DNA of 8,435 nucleotides from NCBI GenBank assembly GCA_009993495.1, contig JAACTI010000192.1, positions 1 to 8,435 of the forward strand. The letters run 5' to 3'. Positions 1 to 7,482 of the stretch are shown one piece after another. The stretch's first letter is position 1; every line of letters begins with the position of its first letter. The notes under the pieces were generated by a model. The model worked only from the letters and a program-made list of their open reading frames with translations, ran no database searches and was not told the DNA's origin. Source of the DNA: Deltaproteobacteria bacterium (GTDB taxonomy: Bacteria; Desulfobacterota; Desulfuromonadia; Desulfuromonadales; Geopsychrobacteraceae). The position numbers and the translations under genes were made by a program.

Positions 1-309
1 GGCTTCAAGTTGATTGCGCGGAACGGCCCCCACGAGTTGATCGACGACCTTGCCATCTTTGAACAGCACCAAGGTTGGAATACCGCGAACCCCGTACTGC
101 CCTGGGGTTGCCTGGTTTTCGTCGACATTGACCTTGCCGATTTTTATCCGTCCGGCATAAGACTCAGCTAGCTCCTCGACGATCGGGGCAATGGCTTTGC
201 AGGGGGCACACCAGGTTGCCCAGAAGTCAACCAGCACTGGCGCGGAGGATTTCAGTACCTCGGCTTCAAAATTATCATCGGTAAACGTACACACCTTGTC
301 TCCGGCCAT
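1..309 (-). CDS. trxA: Thioredoxin (C-terminus cut by window edge)
   Basis: This is a small cytoplasmic thiol-disulfide oxidoreductase that reduces protein disulfides and is itself recharged by thioredoxin reductase. The visible 103 residues begin MAGDKVCTFTDDNFEAEVL and contain the active site WCAPC (about residues 33-37) after VDFWAT. They also contain the cis-proline region GIPTLVLFKDG (about 79-89) and the beta-strand IKIGKVNVDEN. The family is usually about 105-110 residues, so only the last few are missing. The redox motif has Ala where E. coli has Gly (WCGPC); this variant is common and expected to be active. The ATG at 309 follows AAGGAG (319-324) at 9 bases. The gene is transcribed away from the heme operon and has its own promoter, so it is a neighbour rather than an operon member. 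Confidence 0.96.
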   Translation of the reverse strand, partial: MAGDKVCTFTDDNFEAEVLKSSAPVLVDFWATWCAPCKAIAPIVEELAESYAGRIKIGKVNVDENQATPGQYGVRGIPTLVLFKDGKVVDQLVGAVPRNQLEA

Positions 310-354
310 TGATTCTGTCTCCTTTGGTTAGCAGTTAAATTGAGTGTGCTTGAT

Positions 355-382
355 ACTATAAAAGTCCTGCACTAAAAATCAA
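355..382 (-). promoter_or_regulatory. Candidate sigma70 promoter for trxA
   Basis: On the minus strand TTGATT (382-377) is separated by 16 bases from TATAGT (360-355), a 4/6 and 5/6 match to the consensus. Transcription would start near 348, giving an untranslated leader of about 40 bases that includes the trxA ribosome site. Called by eye only. Confidence 0.6.
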
Positions 383-420
383 GGGGGCGCAGAAAAACAC
401 CGGTTCCTTGCCTGCTTTGG

Positions 421-449
421 TTGACAGAGTGCAGACCTCTCCCTATCAT
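421..449 (+). promoter_or_regulatory. Strong sigma70 promoter of the heme operon
   Basis: A perfect TTGACA (421-426) and TATCAT (444-449) are separated by exactly 17 bases. The predicted start near 456 leaves a short leader of about 27 bases before the ATG at 483. This is the best promoter in the window and the only convincing one upstream of the seven-gene cluster. It lies back to back with the trxA promoter without overlapping it. No clear operator palindrome is seen around it. Confidence 0.75.
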
Positions 450-482
450 TGGCCGCAATCTGCAATCAAGAAGGATTTTTCC

Positions 483-1055
483 ATGTCGGATCGCCTTGCA
501 ACGCGCTGCTATCAGCGGTCATCACTGGTGGCGGAATTTCATGAAAAACAGCAGGATGTCCTGATGCGTGTCGGTCGGCGCATGACCGATAATTTTACGC
601 AAGGAGGTCGTCTGATCTGTGCAGGGCAGGGGCTTTTTCAGACGGTGGCGCAACATATGGCCACCTGCTTTGCCTATCAGCTTGATTTTGAGCGTCCGCT
701 GCTCCCTGCCATTGCTCTGGGCAACCCACTGATGGTATCGGCCCTGCTGGCAGCACGCCAAACTCATGAGTGCCTGGCGCGCGAATACCGGCTTTATCGC
801 GGGGAGGATCATCTGCTGGTTATTTTTTGCACCGCTCAGCCATCAGCTGAAATCAAGCAGTTGGCGGAGCAGATTGAAGACCGTGAAAATCTGGTGATTA
901 TCGGCCCTGAGGGTGCGAATAAACTTTTGTCGAATACGGCGGGAATCCAGCAGATTCTGGTACCGGGGGACTCTTTTGCCGCTCTGATTGAATTATCGAT
1001 GCTGGCCACGCACCTGCTGTGCGAACTTGTTGAAGGAGAGCTGTTTGGCGTCTGA
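483..1055 (+). CDS. GmhA-like SIS-domain protein with altered active site
   Basis: This 190-residue protein has the sugar-isomerase (SIS) fold and resembles phosphoheptose isomerase GmhA in length and layout. An N-terminal helix is followed by GGRLICAGQG (41-50), AQHMA (56-60), RPLLPAIALGNP (71-82), DHLLVIFCTAQPS (109-121) and a C-terminal helix ending THLLCELVEGELF. By eye, the GmhA phosphate-binding GNGGS reads GQGLF and the STSGNS loop reads CTAQPS. The catalytic Glu and Gln of GmhA are also not kept, so isomerase activity is doubtful and its role is unknown. The start at 483 is chosen because AAGGA (471-475) sits 7 bases upstream. A longer in-frame ATG at 408 lies upstream of the promoter. 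It is the first gene of the heme operon and overlaps the next gene by 11 bases, suggesting co-expression. Confidence 0.8.
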   Translation: MSDRLATRCYQRSSLVAEFHEKQQDVLMRVGRRMTDNFTQGGRLICAGQGLFQTVAQHMATCFAYQLDFERPLLPAIALGNPLMVSALLAARQTHECLAREYRLYRGEDHLLVIFCTAQPSAEIKQLAEQIEDRENLVIIGPEGANKLLSNTAGIQQILVPGDSFAALIELSMLATHLLCELVEGELFGV

Positions 1056-1758
1056 TTTGCCATCCACTCAAGAATCAAACCCGGGGTTGCGGCCAGGCTA
1101 TCCGATTGAACTGAAACTTGAGCAGCAGCTAGTGGTTTTTATCGGCGGCGGTAGGGTTGCCCGGCGCAAGTTGGGAGCTCTGTATGCCAGCGGTGCGCAG
1201 ATTAAAGTTATTGACCCGGCTAAAGATCTGAATCTTTCCCCTCATCGCCAGTTAACCTGGATTGAGCGTGCCTATCAACCTGGCGATCTCGATGGTGCAC
1301 GCCTGGTGTTTGCCGCGACCAATGATACCGCGCTCAACACTCAGGTTGCCGCCGATTGTGCCCGGCGTGGTATTTTGTGCTCGCGGGTGGATGCGGGTCT
1401 GTCCTCGGTTTTCACCCTCCCGGCACACCTCTATCGTGCCCCTCTGCACCTCAGTGTTTCCAGCAGTGGGCAATGTCCCGCCATTGCGGCCTTGCTGCGC
1501 GACCACCTGGCGACCCAGCTGTCGCCCGCCTGGCAGACCCTGGCGCAGTTGGCGGCGGTTATCCGCCAAAAGGTGTTGACTGAAAAGCTGAATATTTCTT
1601 ACAATCAGCAGGTTTTTTTGCGTATGCTCAATGCTGAGGTGCTCAAGCATATTGAGCAGGCCGATACTGCTGCCCTGAACCATCTGCTGTTCGAAAACTT
1701 TGGTTCGGGGTTTTCCTTGTCCGAATTAAAGTTTTCTCTTCCCGAAGGATCGACATGA
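1045..1758 (+). CDS. Precorrin-2 dehydrogenase / sirohydrochlorin ferrochelatase (CysG-N/Met8 type)
   Basis: This enzyme oxidises precorrin-2 to sirohydrochlorin with NAD+, and in many members also inserts Fe2+ to give siroheme. The 237-residue product has a Rossmann segment with the nucleotide-binding motif VVFIGGGRVARRK (about 30-42), then VFAATND (88-94). A VDAG segment (115-118) stands where the catalytic Asp of CysG lies, followed by FTLPAHLYRAPLHLSVSSSGQCPAIAALLR in the substrate region. The start is a TTG at 1045, supported by AAGGAG (1033-1038) with a 6-base spacer; the in-frame ATG at 988 has no such support. The gene overlaps the SIS stop by 11 bases and the next gene by 4 (ATGA). 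In E. coli this domain is fused to the CobA-type methyltransferase; here that partner is fused to HemD further down the operon. Confidence 0.87.
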   Translation: MASDLPSTQESNPGLRPGYPIELKLEQQLVVFIGGGRVARRKLGALYASGAQIKVIDPAKDLNLSPHRQLTWIERAYQPGDLDGARLVFAATNDTALNTQVAADCARRGILCSRVDAGLSSVFTLPAHLYRAPLHLSVSSSGQCPAIAALLRDHLATQLSPAWQTLAQLAAVIRQKVLTEKLNISYNQQVFLRMLNAEVLKHIEQADTAALNHLLFENFGSGFSLSELKFSLPEGST

Positions 1759-2594
1759 GCGCTCATATTGTTCTTTTCAAAATCGTCATGCTCTGCTACC
1801 TGACGGCGTCTATCCTTTATCTGGTCGCCGTGGTGAGCCGTCGGGTAAAATCGGGTATCCTGGCTCGATGGGTTCTTTTGGGCGGCGCGATTGTTCATTT
1901 GATGTCACTGGTTGCGCGCTTCGTGCAACTCGGGCACACGCCGGTGACCACCTTGAATGAATCCCTGTCCTTTTTTTCCTGGTGTCTGGTGTTGATTTTT
2001 TTGATTTTTGATCTGCGTTATCGCCTTGCTGTTTTAGGAGCGTTTTCCAGTGTGTTGGCTTTGATGACCATGCTGGGCAGTGGTTTTGCCCCTAAGGCGG
2101 TTGAACCACTGAACCCGGCGCTTAATTCCTGGTGGTTTCCGCTGCACGTTACCCTGGCTTTTCTTGGCAATGCCGCCTTCGCCATGGCCTTTGCGGCCGG
2201 GGTTATGTATCTGCTGCAAGATCGCATGCTCAAAAGTAAACGCTTTTCGCCCCTATACTACCGCTTGCCGTCTCTCGACACTCTCGACAATATTAATTAT
2301 CGCGCCCTGTCCTTTGGTTTTCCCTTGATGACCCTCGGCATTATCAGTGGCGCCGCCTGGGCCGAATCGGTCTGGGGTACCTACTGGAGTTGGGATCCCA
2401 AAGAAACCTGGGCACTCTTGACCTGGTTTGTTTATGCGGCCCTGCTCCATGGCCGCCTGAGCATTGGCTGGCGTGGCCGCCGTGCCGCCCTGTTTGCAAT
2501 TATCGGTTTCGCCTGTTTAGTCTTTACCTTCTTGGGCGTGAACCTGCTCCTTGGTGGTCAACACACTTTTGATGCTCTGCTGGGGACACCCTGA
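1755..2594 (+). CDS. CcsA/HemX-family cytochrome c biogenesis membrane protein
   Basis: This 279-residue protein is an integral membrane protein of the CcsA/CcmC/HemX (heme-handling) superfamily. About eight hydrophobic helices are visible (roughly 5-27, 38-56, 70-86, 91-109, 130-154, 186-203, 217-233 and 243-266). The tryptophan-rich WWD-type signature is WGTYWSWDPKETW (207-219), which in this family lies on the outer face of the membrane and contacts heme. Candidate axial histidines are His48, His131 and His232. CcsA-type proteins pass heme to apocytochrome c together with CcsB/ResB. In Bacillus, the homologous HemX instead lowers HemA levels. Its position directly before hemA allows either role. 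The ATG overlaps the preceding stop as ATGA, a sign of translational coupling. Confidence 0.88.
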   Translation: MSAHIVLFKIVMLCYLTASILYLVAVVSRRVKSGILARWVLLGGAIVHLMSLVARFVQLGHTPVTTLNESLSFFSWCLVLIFLIFDLRYRLAVLGAFSSVLALMTMLGSGFAPKAVEPLNPALNSWWFPLHVTLAFLGNAAFAMAFAAGVMYLLQDRMLKSKRFSPLYYRLPSLDTLDNINYRALSFGFPLMTLGIISGAAWAESVWGTYWSWDPKETWALLTWFVYAALLHGRLSIGWRGRRAALFAIIGFACLVFTFLGVNLLLGGQHTFDALLGTP

Positions 2595-2622
2595 TGCTCT
2601 GCATCCTACGGATATTAATTCC

Positions 2623-3915
2623 ATGAAAATGCTGGTCTTGGGGCTCAGTCATAAAACGGCCCCGGTAGAAATTCGTGAAAAAGTTGCCTTTTCGCCCACG
2701 GCGATGGCTGAACCCTTAAGGCAGATGCTGGCGCTGGATGCGGTGAACGAAGGAATTATTGTTTCGACCTGCAATCGGGTGGAGCTTTATGCCGTCAGCC
2801 GTGAACCAGACCGGGCGCTTTTGCAACTTAAGCATTTTCTCGCCGAATATCACGCTGTGCTTTATGAACACCTGGAGGAACATCTCTACAATTATGTTGG
2901 TGAAGACGCTATTCGCCACGTTTTGCGCGTTGCCGCCAGTCTTGATTCCATGGTGATTGGCGAACCGCAGATTCTGGGCCAGATCAAGACCGCCTACGGG
3001 TACGCCAGTGAATTTAAAACCGCCGGGCTTATTCTGAATCGCTTTATGCACAAAGCTTTTTCCGTGGCCAAGCGGGTGCGAACCGAAACGGCCATTGCCA
3101 GCAACGCCGTGTCGGTTTCCTTTGCTGCGGTTGAACTGGCGCGTAAAATTTTTGATCATCTGGAAGATAAAACCGTCATGCTCATCGGAGCCGGCGAAAT
3201 GTGCGAGCTGGCGGCCAAGCACTTTATCAACTGCGGCGTCGCCGAAGTGATGGTGACCAATCGTACCTTTGCCCGCGCCGAAAAATTGGCCGCCGAATTT
3301 CATGGGCGGGCCGTTGCTTTCGAAAATTTTCGTGACCAACTGCATCGGGTCGATATTGTCCTTTCTTCCACCGGGGCTCCCGATTACGTGCTTGAAGCAA
3401 GCAAGTTGGCTGAAGTGATCAAGTTACGCCGCAACAAGCCCATGTTTCTGATTGACATTGCTGTGCCGCGCGACATTGAGCCCAAGGCCAACAAGATCGA
3501 CAATATCTATCTTTACGATGTTGATGATTTGCAGGGTGTGGTTCAGTCAAACCTGAAAGAACGCCACAAAGAAGCCGCCAAGGCCGAAGCAATTATTGAT
3601 GTTGAGATTGCCCAGTTTTATCGCTGGCTCTCAACCCTGGAAGTTAAACCGACCATTGTTGCTTTGCGCAATAAGCTTGAAGACTTGCGCCAGGCTGAAG
3701 TTCAGAAAACCCTCTCCAGCCTCGGTGCCGATGACAAAACAACCAAAGCGATAGAAAACCTGACTCGCGCTCTGGTGAACAAAATTCTTCACCAACCGAC
3801 ATCCCTTCTCAAAGATGCCCAGAATCTTCCTGACGGTGAAGTTTATATCGATGCTGTTCGCATGCTTTTTGCCCTGCCCGCACCTGCGGCAGACGAGGAA
3901 GACGAACAGGCCTGA
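2623..3915 (+). CDS. hemA: Glutamyl-tRNA reductase
   Basis: It reduces glutamyl-tRNA(Glu) with NADPH to glutamate-1-semialdehyde, the committed and usually regulated first step of C5-pathway tetrapyrrole synthesis. The 430-residue product has the usual family order. The catalytic domain carries GLSHKTAPVEIREK (7-20) and STCNRVELY (48-56), with the nucleophile Cys50. SLDSMVIGEPQILGQ (106-120) follows, then the NADPH domain with LIGAGEM (187-193), and a C-terminal helical dimerisation domain. The start at 2623 is chosen because the conserved N-terminus begins MKMLVLGLSH; an upstream in-frame ATG at 2551 lies inside the previous gene. The ribosome site is weak (GGA about 10 bases upstream), so coupling to the membrane-protein gene, 28 bases away, is plausible. 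ATG 2629 is an alternative start. HemL, the next enzyme, is not in the window. Confidence 0.97.
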   Translation: MKMLVLGLSHKTAPVEIREKVAFSPTAMAEPLRQMLALDAVNEGIIVSTCNRVELYAVSREPDRALLQLKHFLAEYHAVLYEHLEEHLYNYVGEDAIRHVLRVAASLDSMVIGEPQILGQIKTAYGYASEFKTAGLILNRFMHKAFSVAKRVRTETAIASNAVSVSFAAVELARKIFDHLEDKTVMLIGAGEMCELAAKHFINCGVAEVMVTNRTFARAEKLAAEFHGRAVAFENFRDQLHRVDIVLSSTGAPDYVLEASKLAEVIKLRRNKPMFLIDIAVPRDIEPKANKIDNIYLYDVDDLQGVVQSNLKERHKEAAKAEAIIDVEIAQFYRWLSTLEVKPTIVALRNKLEDLRQAEVQKTLSSLGADDKTTKAIENLTRALVNKILHQPTSLLKDAQNLPDGEVYIDAVRMLFALPAPAADEEDEQA

Positions 3916-3974
3916 TCTCTGCGCAGTGCATTTCGCCGTTGCAATCGGCACCAAAATTATAAGGAGCATTTCCC

Positions 3975-4934
3975 ATGGCAAAAAAAACTCTCCGCATCGG
4001 CACCCGCGCCAGCGCCCTGGCTTTATGGCAGGCCAATTGGGTCAAAGCCGAGCTTGAACAGCGCTATCCCGAGCTGAAGGTCACTCTGACCAAAATTAAA
4101 ACCCAGGGCGACAAAATTCTCGACGTGCCCCTGGCGATGGTAGGTGGCAAGGGACTGTTCGTTAAAGAAATTCAGGAAGCCATGCTGCGCAACGAAATTG
4201 ATATTGCCGTCCACTCCATGAAAGACGTACCGACCTTCTTTCCCGAAGGCACTGGTTTGCGTTGTATTACCCAGCGCGAAGATCCGCGTGATATTGCCGT
4301 GCTGAAAGAGGGCATCAGCTCTTTCAACGCGATTCCCCAGGGCGGGCGTATCGGCACCAGTTCCCTGCGGCGCAAGGCCCAGCTGCTGAATTTGCGTCCC
4401 GATTTGCAGATGTTTGATATCCGCGGTAATGTGCAAACCCGCATTGGTAAATTGCAGGAAGACAACCTTGATGCAGTTATCCTGGCCGCCGCCGGTATGC
4501 ATCGACTCGGATTTACCGCCCAAATTGGTGAATATTTTGATCCCAAAGTCTGCCTGCCCGCCATTGGTCAGGGGGCTCTCGGCCTCGAAAGCCGTCTGGC
4601 CGACGATGAAACCAATGCTCTCATCGATTTTTTCAATCATCCCCCTACCGCTGCCGCCGTAATTGCCGAGCGGGCGGTGCTGGCGACTCTCGAAGGTGGC
4701 TGTCAGGTGCCGATTGCGGCTTTTGGCGTGGTTGAAGGGGAGCAGCTGGATTTGACCGCCCTGGTGTCGAGTGTCGACGGCCAACAGATGATCAAAAAAT
4801 TCACCTGCACGACGGTTGCCGCGGCCAAAGACAGCGGTGTTGCTCTGGCGAAACAGTTACTCGCCGAGGGTGCGGGAGCGATTCTCAATGAAGTCTATGG
4901 CTGTAAAACTTTTGACGAAAACGACCCGATTTGA
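3975..4934 (+). CDS. hemC: Hydroxymethylbilane synthase (porphobilinogen deaminase)
   Basis: It joins four porphobilinogen molecules into linear hydroxymethylbilane in the cytoplasm. The 319-residue protein begins with the typical LRIGTRASALALWQA (6-20). GGKGLFVKEI (57-66) follows, then AVHSMKDVP (78-86) containing the catalytic Asp84, and the arginine-rich IGTSSLRRKAQL (126-137) that binds the growing chain. LEGGCQVPIAAFG (239-251) carries Cys243, which anchors the dipyrromethane cofactor. Length and motif spacing are normal for the family. The ATG follows AAGGAG (3961-3966) at 8 bases. The 59-base gap after hemA shows no convincing promoter or terminator, so the gene is probably read from the upstream operon promoter. 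Confidence 0.97.
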   Translation: MAKKTLRIGTRASALALWQANWVKAELEQRYPELKVTLTKIKTQGDKILDVPLAMVGGKGLFVKEIQEAMLRNEIDIAVHSMKDVPTFFPEGTGLRCITQREDPRDIAVLKEGISSFNAIPQGGRIGTSSLRRKAQLLNLRPDLQMFDIRGNVQTRIGKLQEDNLDAVILAAAGMHRLGFTAQIGEYFDPKVCLPAIGQGALGLESRLADDETNALIDFFNHPPTAAAVIAERAVLATLEGGCQVPIAAFGVVEGEQLDLTALVSSVDGQQMIKKFTCTTVAAAKDSGVALAKQLLAEGAGAILNEVYGCKTFDENDPI

Positions 4935-6451
4935 GCATCGGCAAGGTTAGTTTAATTGGCGCAGGCCCCGGCGAACCGGGGCTCTTGACCCTTAAAGGGC
5001 GCGATTGTCTGGCGCAGGCCGATGTGATTGTTTACGATTATCTGGCCAACCCGGTTTTGCTCGGCCATGGGCGGAGCGATGCTGAGCAAATCTACGTCGG
5101 CAAAAATCGTGGTTGCCACAGCCTGCCCCAGGATGACATTAATCAACTGCTCGCCGCTAAAGCCCGCGCCGGTTTGCGGGTTGCGCGTCTTAAGGGGGGC
5201 GACCCTTATGTCTTCGGGCGCGGCGGAGAAGAAGCGGCTTTCCTGCATGAGCAGGGTATTCCCTTTGAGGTCGTGCCTGGTGTCACCGCCGGGTTCGCTG
5301 CGGCCGCCTACGCCGGCATTCCCCTGACACACCGCGATGTGACCACCAGCCTGGCTTTACTTACCGGTCACGAACGCCCCGAGCGCAAGCTGTCGAGTCT
5401 CGACTGGCAAACCTTGGCCACCGGCATTGGCACGCTGATTTTTTACATGGGTATGACCAACCTGGAAACCATCTGTGCCCAACTCATGGCCCATGGCCGC
5501 CCGGCGACAACTCCCGTGGCGGTTATTCAGTGGGCGACCTTACCCCGGCAGAAAACCCTGACTGCGCCCCTGGCGGAGATTGCCGCGCGCGTGGTGGCGG
5601 CGGGCATCGAGCCGCCGGCCGTCATCATTATTGGCGAGGTGGTTGGCTACCGTGAGGAGTTGCGCTGGTATGATAATCTGCCCCTGTTTGGCAAGCGTTT
5701 TCTCATCACGCGTCCGCGGGAACAGGCTCAGTATTTTGTTGACCTTTTACAGGGCCAGGGTGCCGAAACTATCTGTATTCCCACCATCGAAATTGCCCCA
5801 CCTGAAAGTTGGCAAGATCTCGATCAGGCTCTGGAAGAGTTGAACCGCTATCAGGGTGTGATTTTGACTTCGGCCAACGGGGTGTCGGCCTTTTTTGAGC
5901 GGATGCGGACGAAAAATCTTGATCTGCGTGCACTGGCCGGGGTCGAAATTATTGCCGTTGGTCCAAAAACAGCCCAGTCTATCGCCGCTTACGGGCTCAA
6001 GCCCGATCTGATTCCAGCTGACTATCGTGCCGAAGGCGTACTGACGGCGCTGCTCGCCCGCGGGGTTGAGGGGCAGCGGTTTCTCTACCCGCGTACCGAA
6101 ATTGCCCGCGATGTGTTGCGCGTCAGTTTAACCGCTGCCGGTGCCCAGGTTGATGCGCCGGTGGTTTATCGCACCATTGCCCCACAGAACAAAACCGACA
6201 TGATTCGTCACCTGCTGGCGGAAAAGGAACTGGACGCCATCTGCTTCAGTTCTTCATCGACCTTTGAGAATTTCTCTGCCATGCTCGGCGCTGAACTGAA
6301 ACATTTGCAGGGGCGGGCGGCTTTTTTCTCCATTGGCCCCCTGACCTCGAAAACTATCCGTCAGCATGGCTTCAAGGTCGCCCTCGAACCCCAGAGCTCG
6401 ACTCTTGACGATCTGGTCGCGGCAATGGTTGACTATTACACAACATCCTGA
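4931..6451 (+). CDS. cobA-hemD: Fused uroporphyrinogen-III C-methyltransferase / uroporphyrinogen-III synthase
   Basis: This 506-residue bifunctional protein joins two sequential enzymes. Residues 1 to about 245 are a SAM-dependent methyltransferase that makes precorrin-2 from uroporphyrinogen III. Motifs are LIGAGPGEPGLLT (8-20), ARLKGGDPYVFGRGGEE (85-101), VPGVTAG (115-121) and LTHRD (132-136). Residues from about 255 to 503 are HemD, which cyclises hydroxymethylbilane with inversion of ring D. Its marks are FLITRPREQA, ILTSANGVSAFFE (311-323) and FFSIGPLTSKTI (465-476). The start is a TTG at 4931 sharing four bases (TTGA) with the hemC stop; no strong ribosome site is visible, so translation probably depends on ribosomes finishing hemC. 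The fusion puts the synthase and the siroheme/cobalamin branch enzyme in a fixed 1:1 ratio. Confidence 0.94.
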   Translation: MSIGKVSLIGAGPGEPGLLTLKGRDCLAQADVIVYDYLANPVLLGHGRSDAEQIYVGKNRGCHSLPQDDINQLLAAKARAGLRVARLKGGDPYVFGRGGEEAAFLHEQGIPFEVVPGVTAGFAAAAYAGIPLTHRDVTTSLALLTGHERPERKLSSLDWQTLATGIGTLIFYMGMTNLETICAQLMAHGRPATTPVAVIQWATLPRQKTLTAPLAEIAARVVAAGIEPPAVIIIGEVVGYREELRWYDNLPLFGKRFLITRPREQAQYFVDLLQGQGAETICIPTIEIAPPESWQDLDQALEELNRYQGVILTSANGVSAFFERMRTKNLDLRALAGVEIIAVGPKTAQSIAAYGLKPDLIPADYRAEGVLTALLARGVEGQRFLYPRTEIARDVLRVSLTAAGAQVDAPVVYRTIAPQNKTDMIRHLLAEKELDAICFSSSSTFENFSAMLGAELKHLQGRAAFFSIGPLTSKTIRQHGFKVALEPQSSTLDDLVAAMVDYYTTS

Positions 6452-6469
6452 CTTAAGAAGGAGTCCGCT

Positions 6470-7444
6470 ATGTATTTTTCTGCTTATCGCCCACGTCGTT
6501 TACGGCGTAATGCCAGCCTGCGCAGCATGGTGCGCGAAACCCATCTGCGGGTCGAAGATTTCATCTACCCCATGTTTTCGGCTTTTGGGGAAAATATTAA
6601 ACATGAAATTTCCTCCATGCCCGGTATCTATCAGCAATCGATTGAACACATTGTTGCCGAAGCCAAAGAGGTTCATGCCCTGGGAATTCCGGCGGTGATT
6701 CTTTTCGGTATTCCCGAAACCAAAGACGCCCTCGGGAGTGACGCCTACTGCGAACAGGGGATTATTCAGAACACCATCCGCGCGATTAAGGCCGAAGTTC
6801 CTGATCTGATGGTGATTACCGATGTTTGTCTGTGCGAATATACCGATCATGGTCATTGCGGTGTCATCAAAGACGGTGATGTCGACAACGATGAAACCCT
6901 CAAGTTGCTGGCGGCCGAGGCCCTCAGCCATGCCCAGGCCGGTGCCGATATGGTGGCTCCTTCCGATATGATGGATGGTCGGGTAGAAGCGATTCGCGCT
7001 ATTCTCGATGATAATGGTTTTGAACAGATTCCCATCATGAGTTACGCGGTTAAATACGCCAGTGCTTATTACGGCCCTTTCCGCGAAGCCGCCGAGAGCA
7101 CGCCCCAGTTCGGCGATCGCCGTTCCTACCAGATGGATCCGGCCAATCGTCGCGAAGCCCTGCGTGAAGCCCTGCTCGACGTGCAGGAGGCTGCCGATTT
7201 TCTTATGGTCAAACCGGCCCTGGCTTATCTCGACATTATTCGTGATTTGCGTGATAACTTTGACCTGCCCCTGGTCTGCTACAACGTGTCCGGCGAATAC
7301 AGCATGATCAAGGCGGCTGCCGCCAAGGGCTGGATTGATGGCGAGCGGGTGATGATGGAGACTCTGCTGGGTATGAAGCGTGCGGGCGCCGACCTGATAA
7401 TCACCTACCACGCCAAAGAGGCAGCCAGGTTATTGCGTGGATGA
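6470..7444 (+). CDS. hemB: Delta-aminolevulinic acid dehydratase (porphobilinogen synthase), zinc type
   Basis: It condenses two 5-aminolevulinate molecules into porphobilinogen, the substrate of HemC. The 324-residue protein has both active-site lysines: Lys195 in IMSYAVKYASAYYGPFR and Lys248 in FLMVKPALAYLD, the Schiff-base residue. The metal loop DVCLCEYTDHGHCG (118-131) keeps Cys120, Cys122 and Cys130, the ligands of zinc-dependent enzymes. Magnesium-type enzymes carry Asp/Ala in this loop. Length is normal for the family. The ATG follows AAGGAG (6458-6463) at 6 bases, and the gene starts 18 bases after cobA-hemD, so it is the last gene of the operon. A weak terminator-like hairpin follows at 7483. 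Confidence 0.97.
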   Translation: MYFSAYRPRRLRRNASLRSMVRETHLRVEDFIYPMFSAFGENIKHEISSMPGIYQQSIEHIVAEAKEVHALGIPAVILFGIPETKDALGSDAYCEQGIIQNTIRAIKAEVPDLMVITDVCLCEYTDHGHCGVIKDGDVDNDETLKLLAAEALSHAQAGADMVAPSDMMDGRVEAIRAILDDNGFEQIPIMSYAVKYASAYYGPFREAAESTPQFGDRRSYQMDPANRREALREALLDVQEAADFLMVKPALAYLDIIRDLRDNFDLPLVCYNVSGEYSMIKAAAAKGWIDGERVMMETLLGMKRAGADLIITYHAKEAARLLRG

Positions 7445-7482
7445 ATATTTTGGTTTGCAGCGCTAAGAGCCGACGCTTGATT

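Noticed and set aside
408..482. Longer SIS-protein frame from the ATG at 408
   Set aside because: It would begin upstream of the -35 of the best promoter (421-449), has no ribosome site, and the extra 25 residues are not part of the SIS fold. ATG 483 has AAGGA at 7 bases.
3916..3974. Internal promoter between hemA and hemC
   Set aside because: TTGCAA and TATAAG are present but only 13 bases apart, too close for a sigma70 promoter.
4023..7411. Long minus-strand open frames opposite hemC (4023-4784) and hemB (6500-7411)
   Set aside because: They mirror conserved, motif-complete genes on the plus strand, show no family motifs and have no ribosome sites; they follow from codon bias of the real genes.
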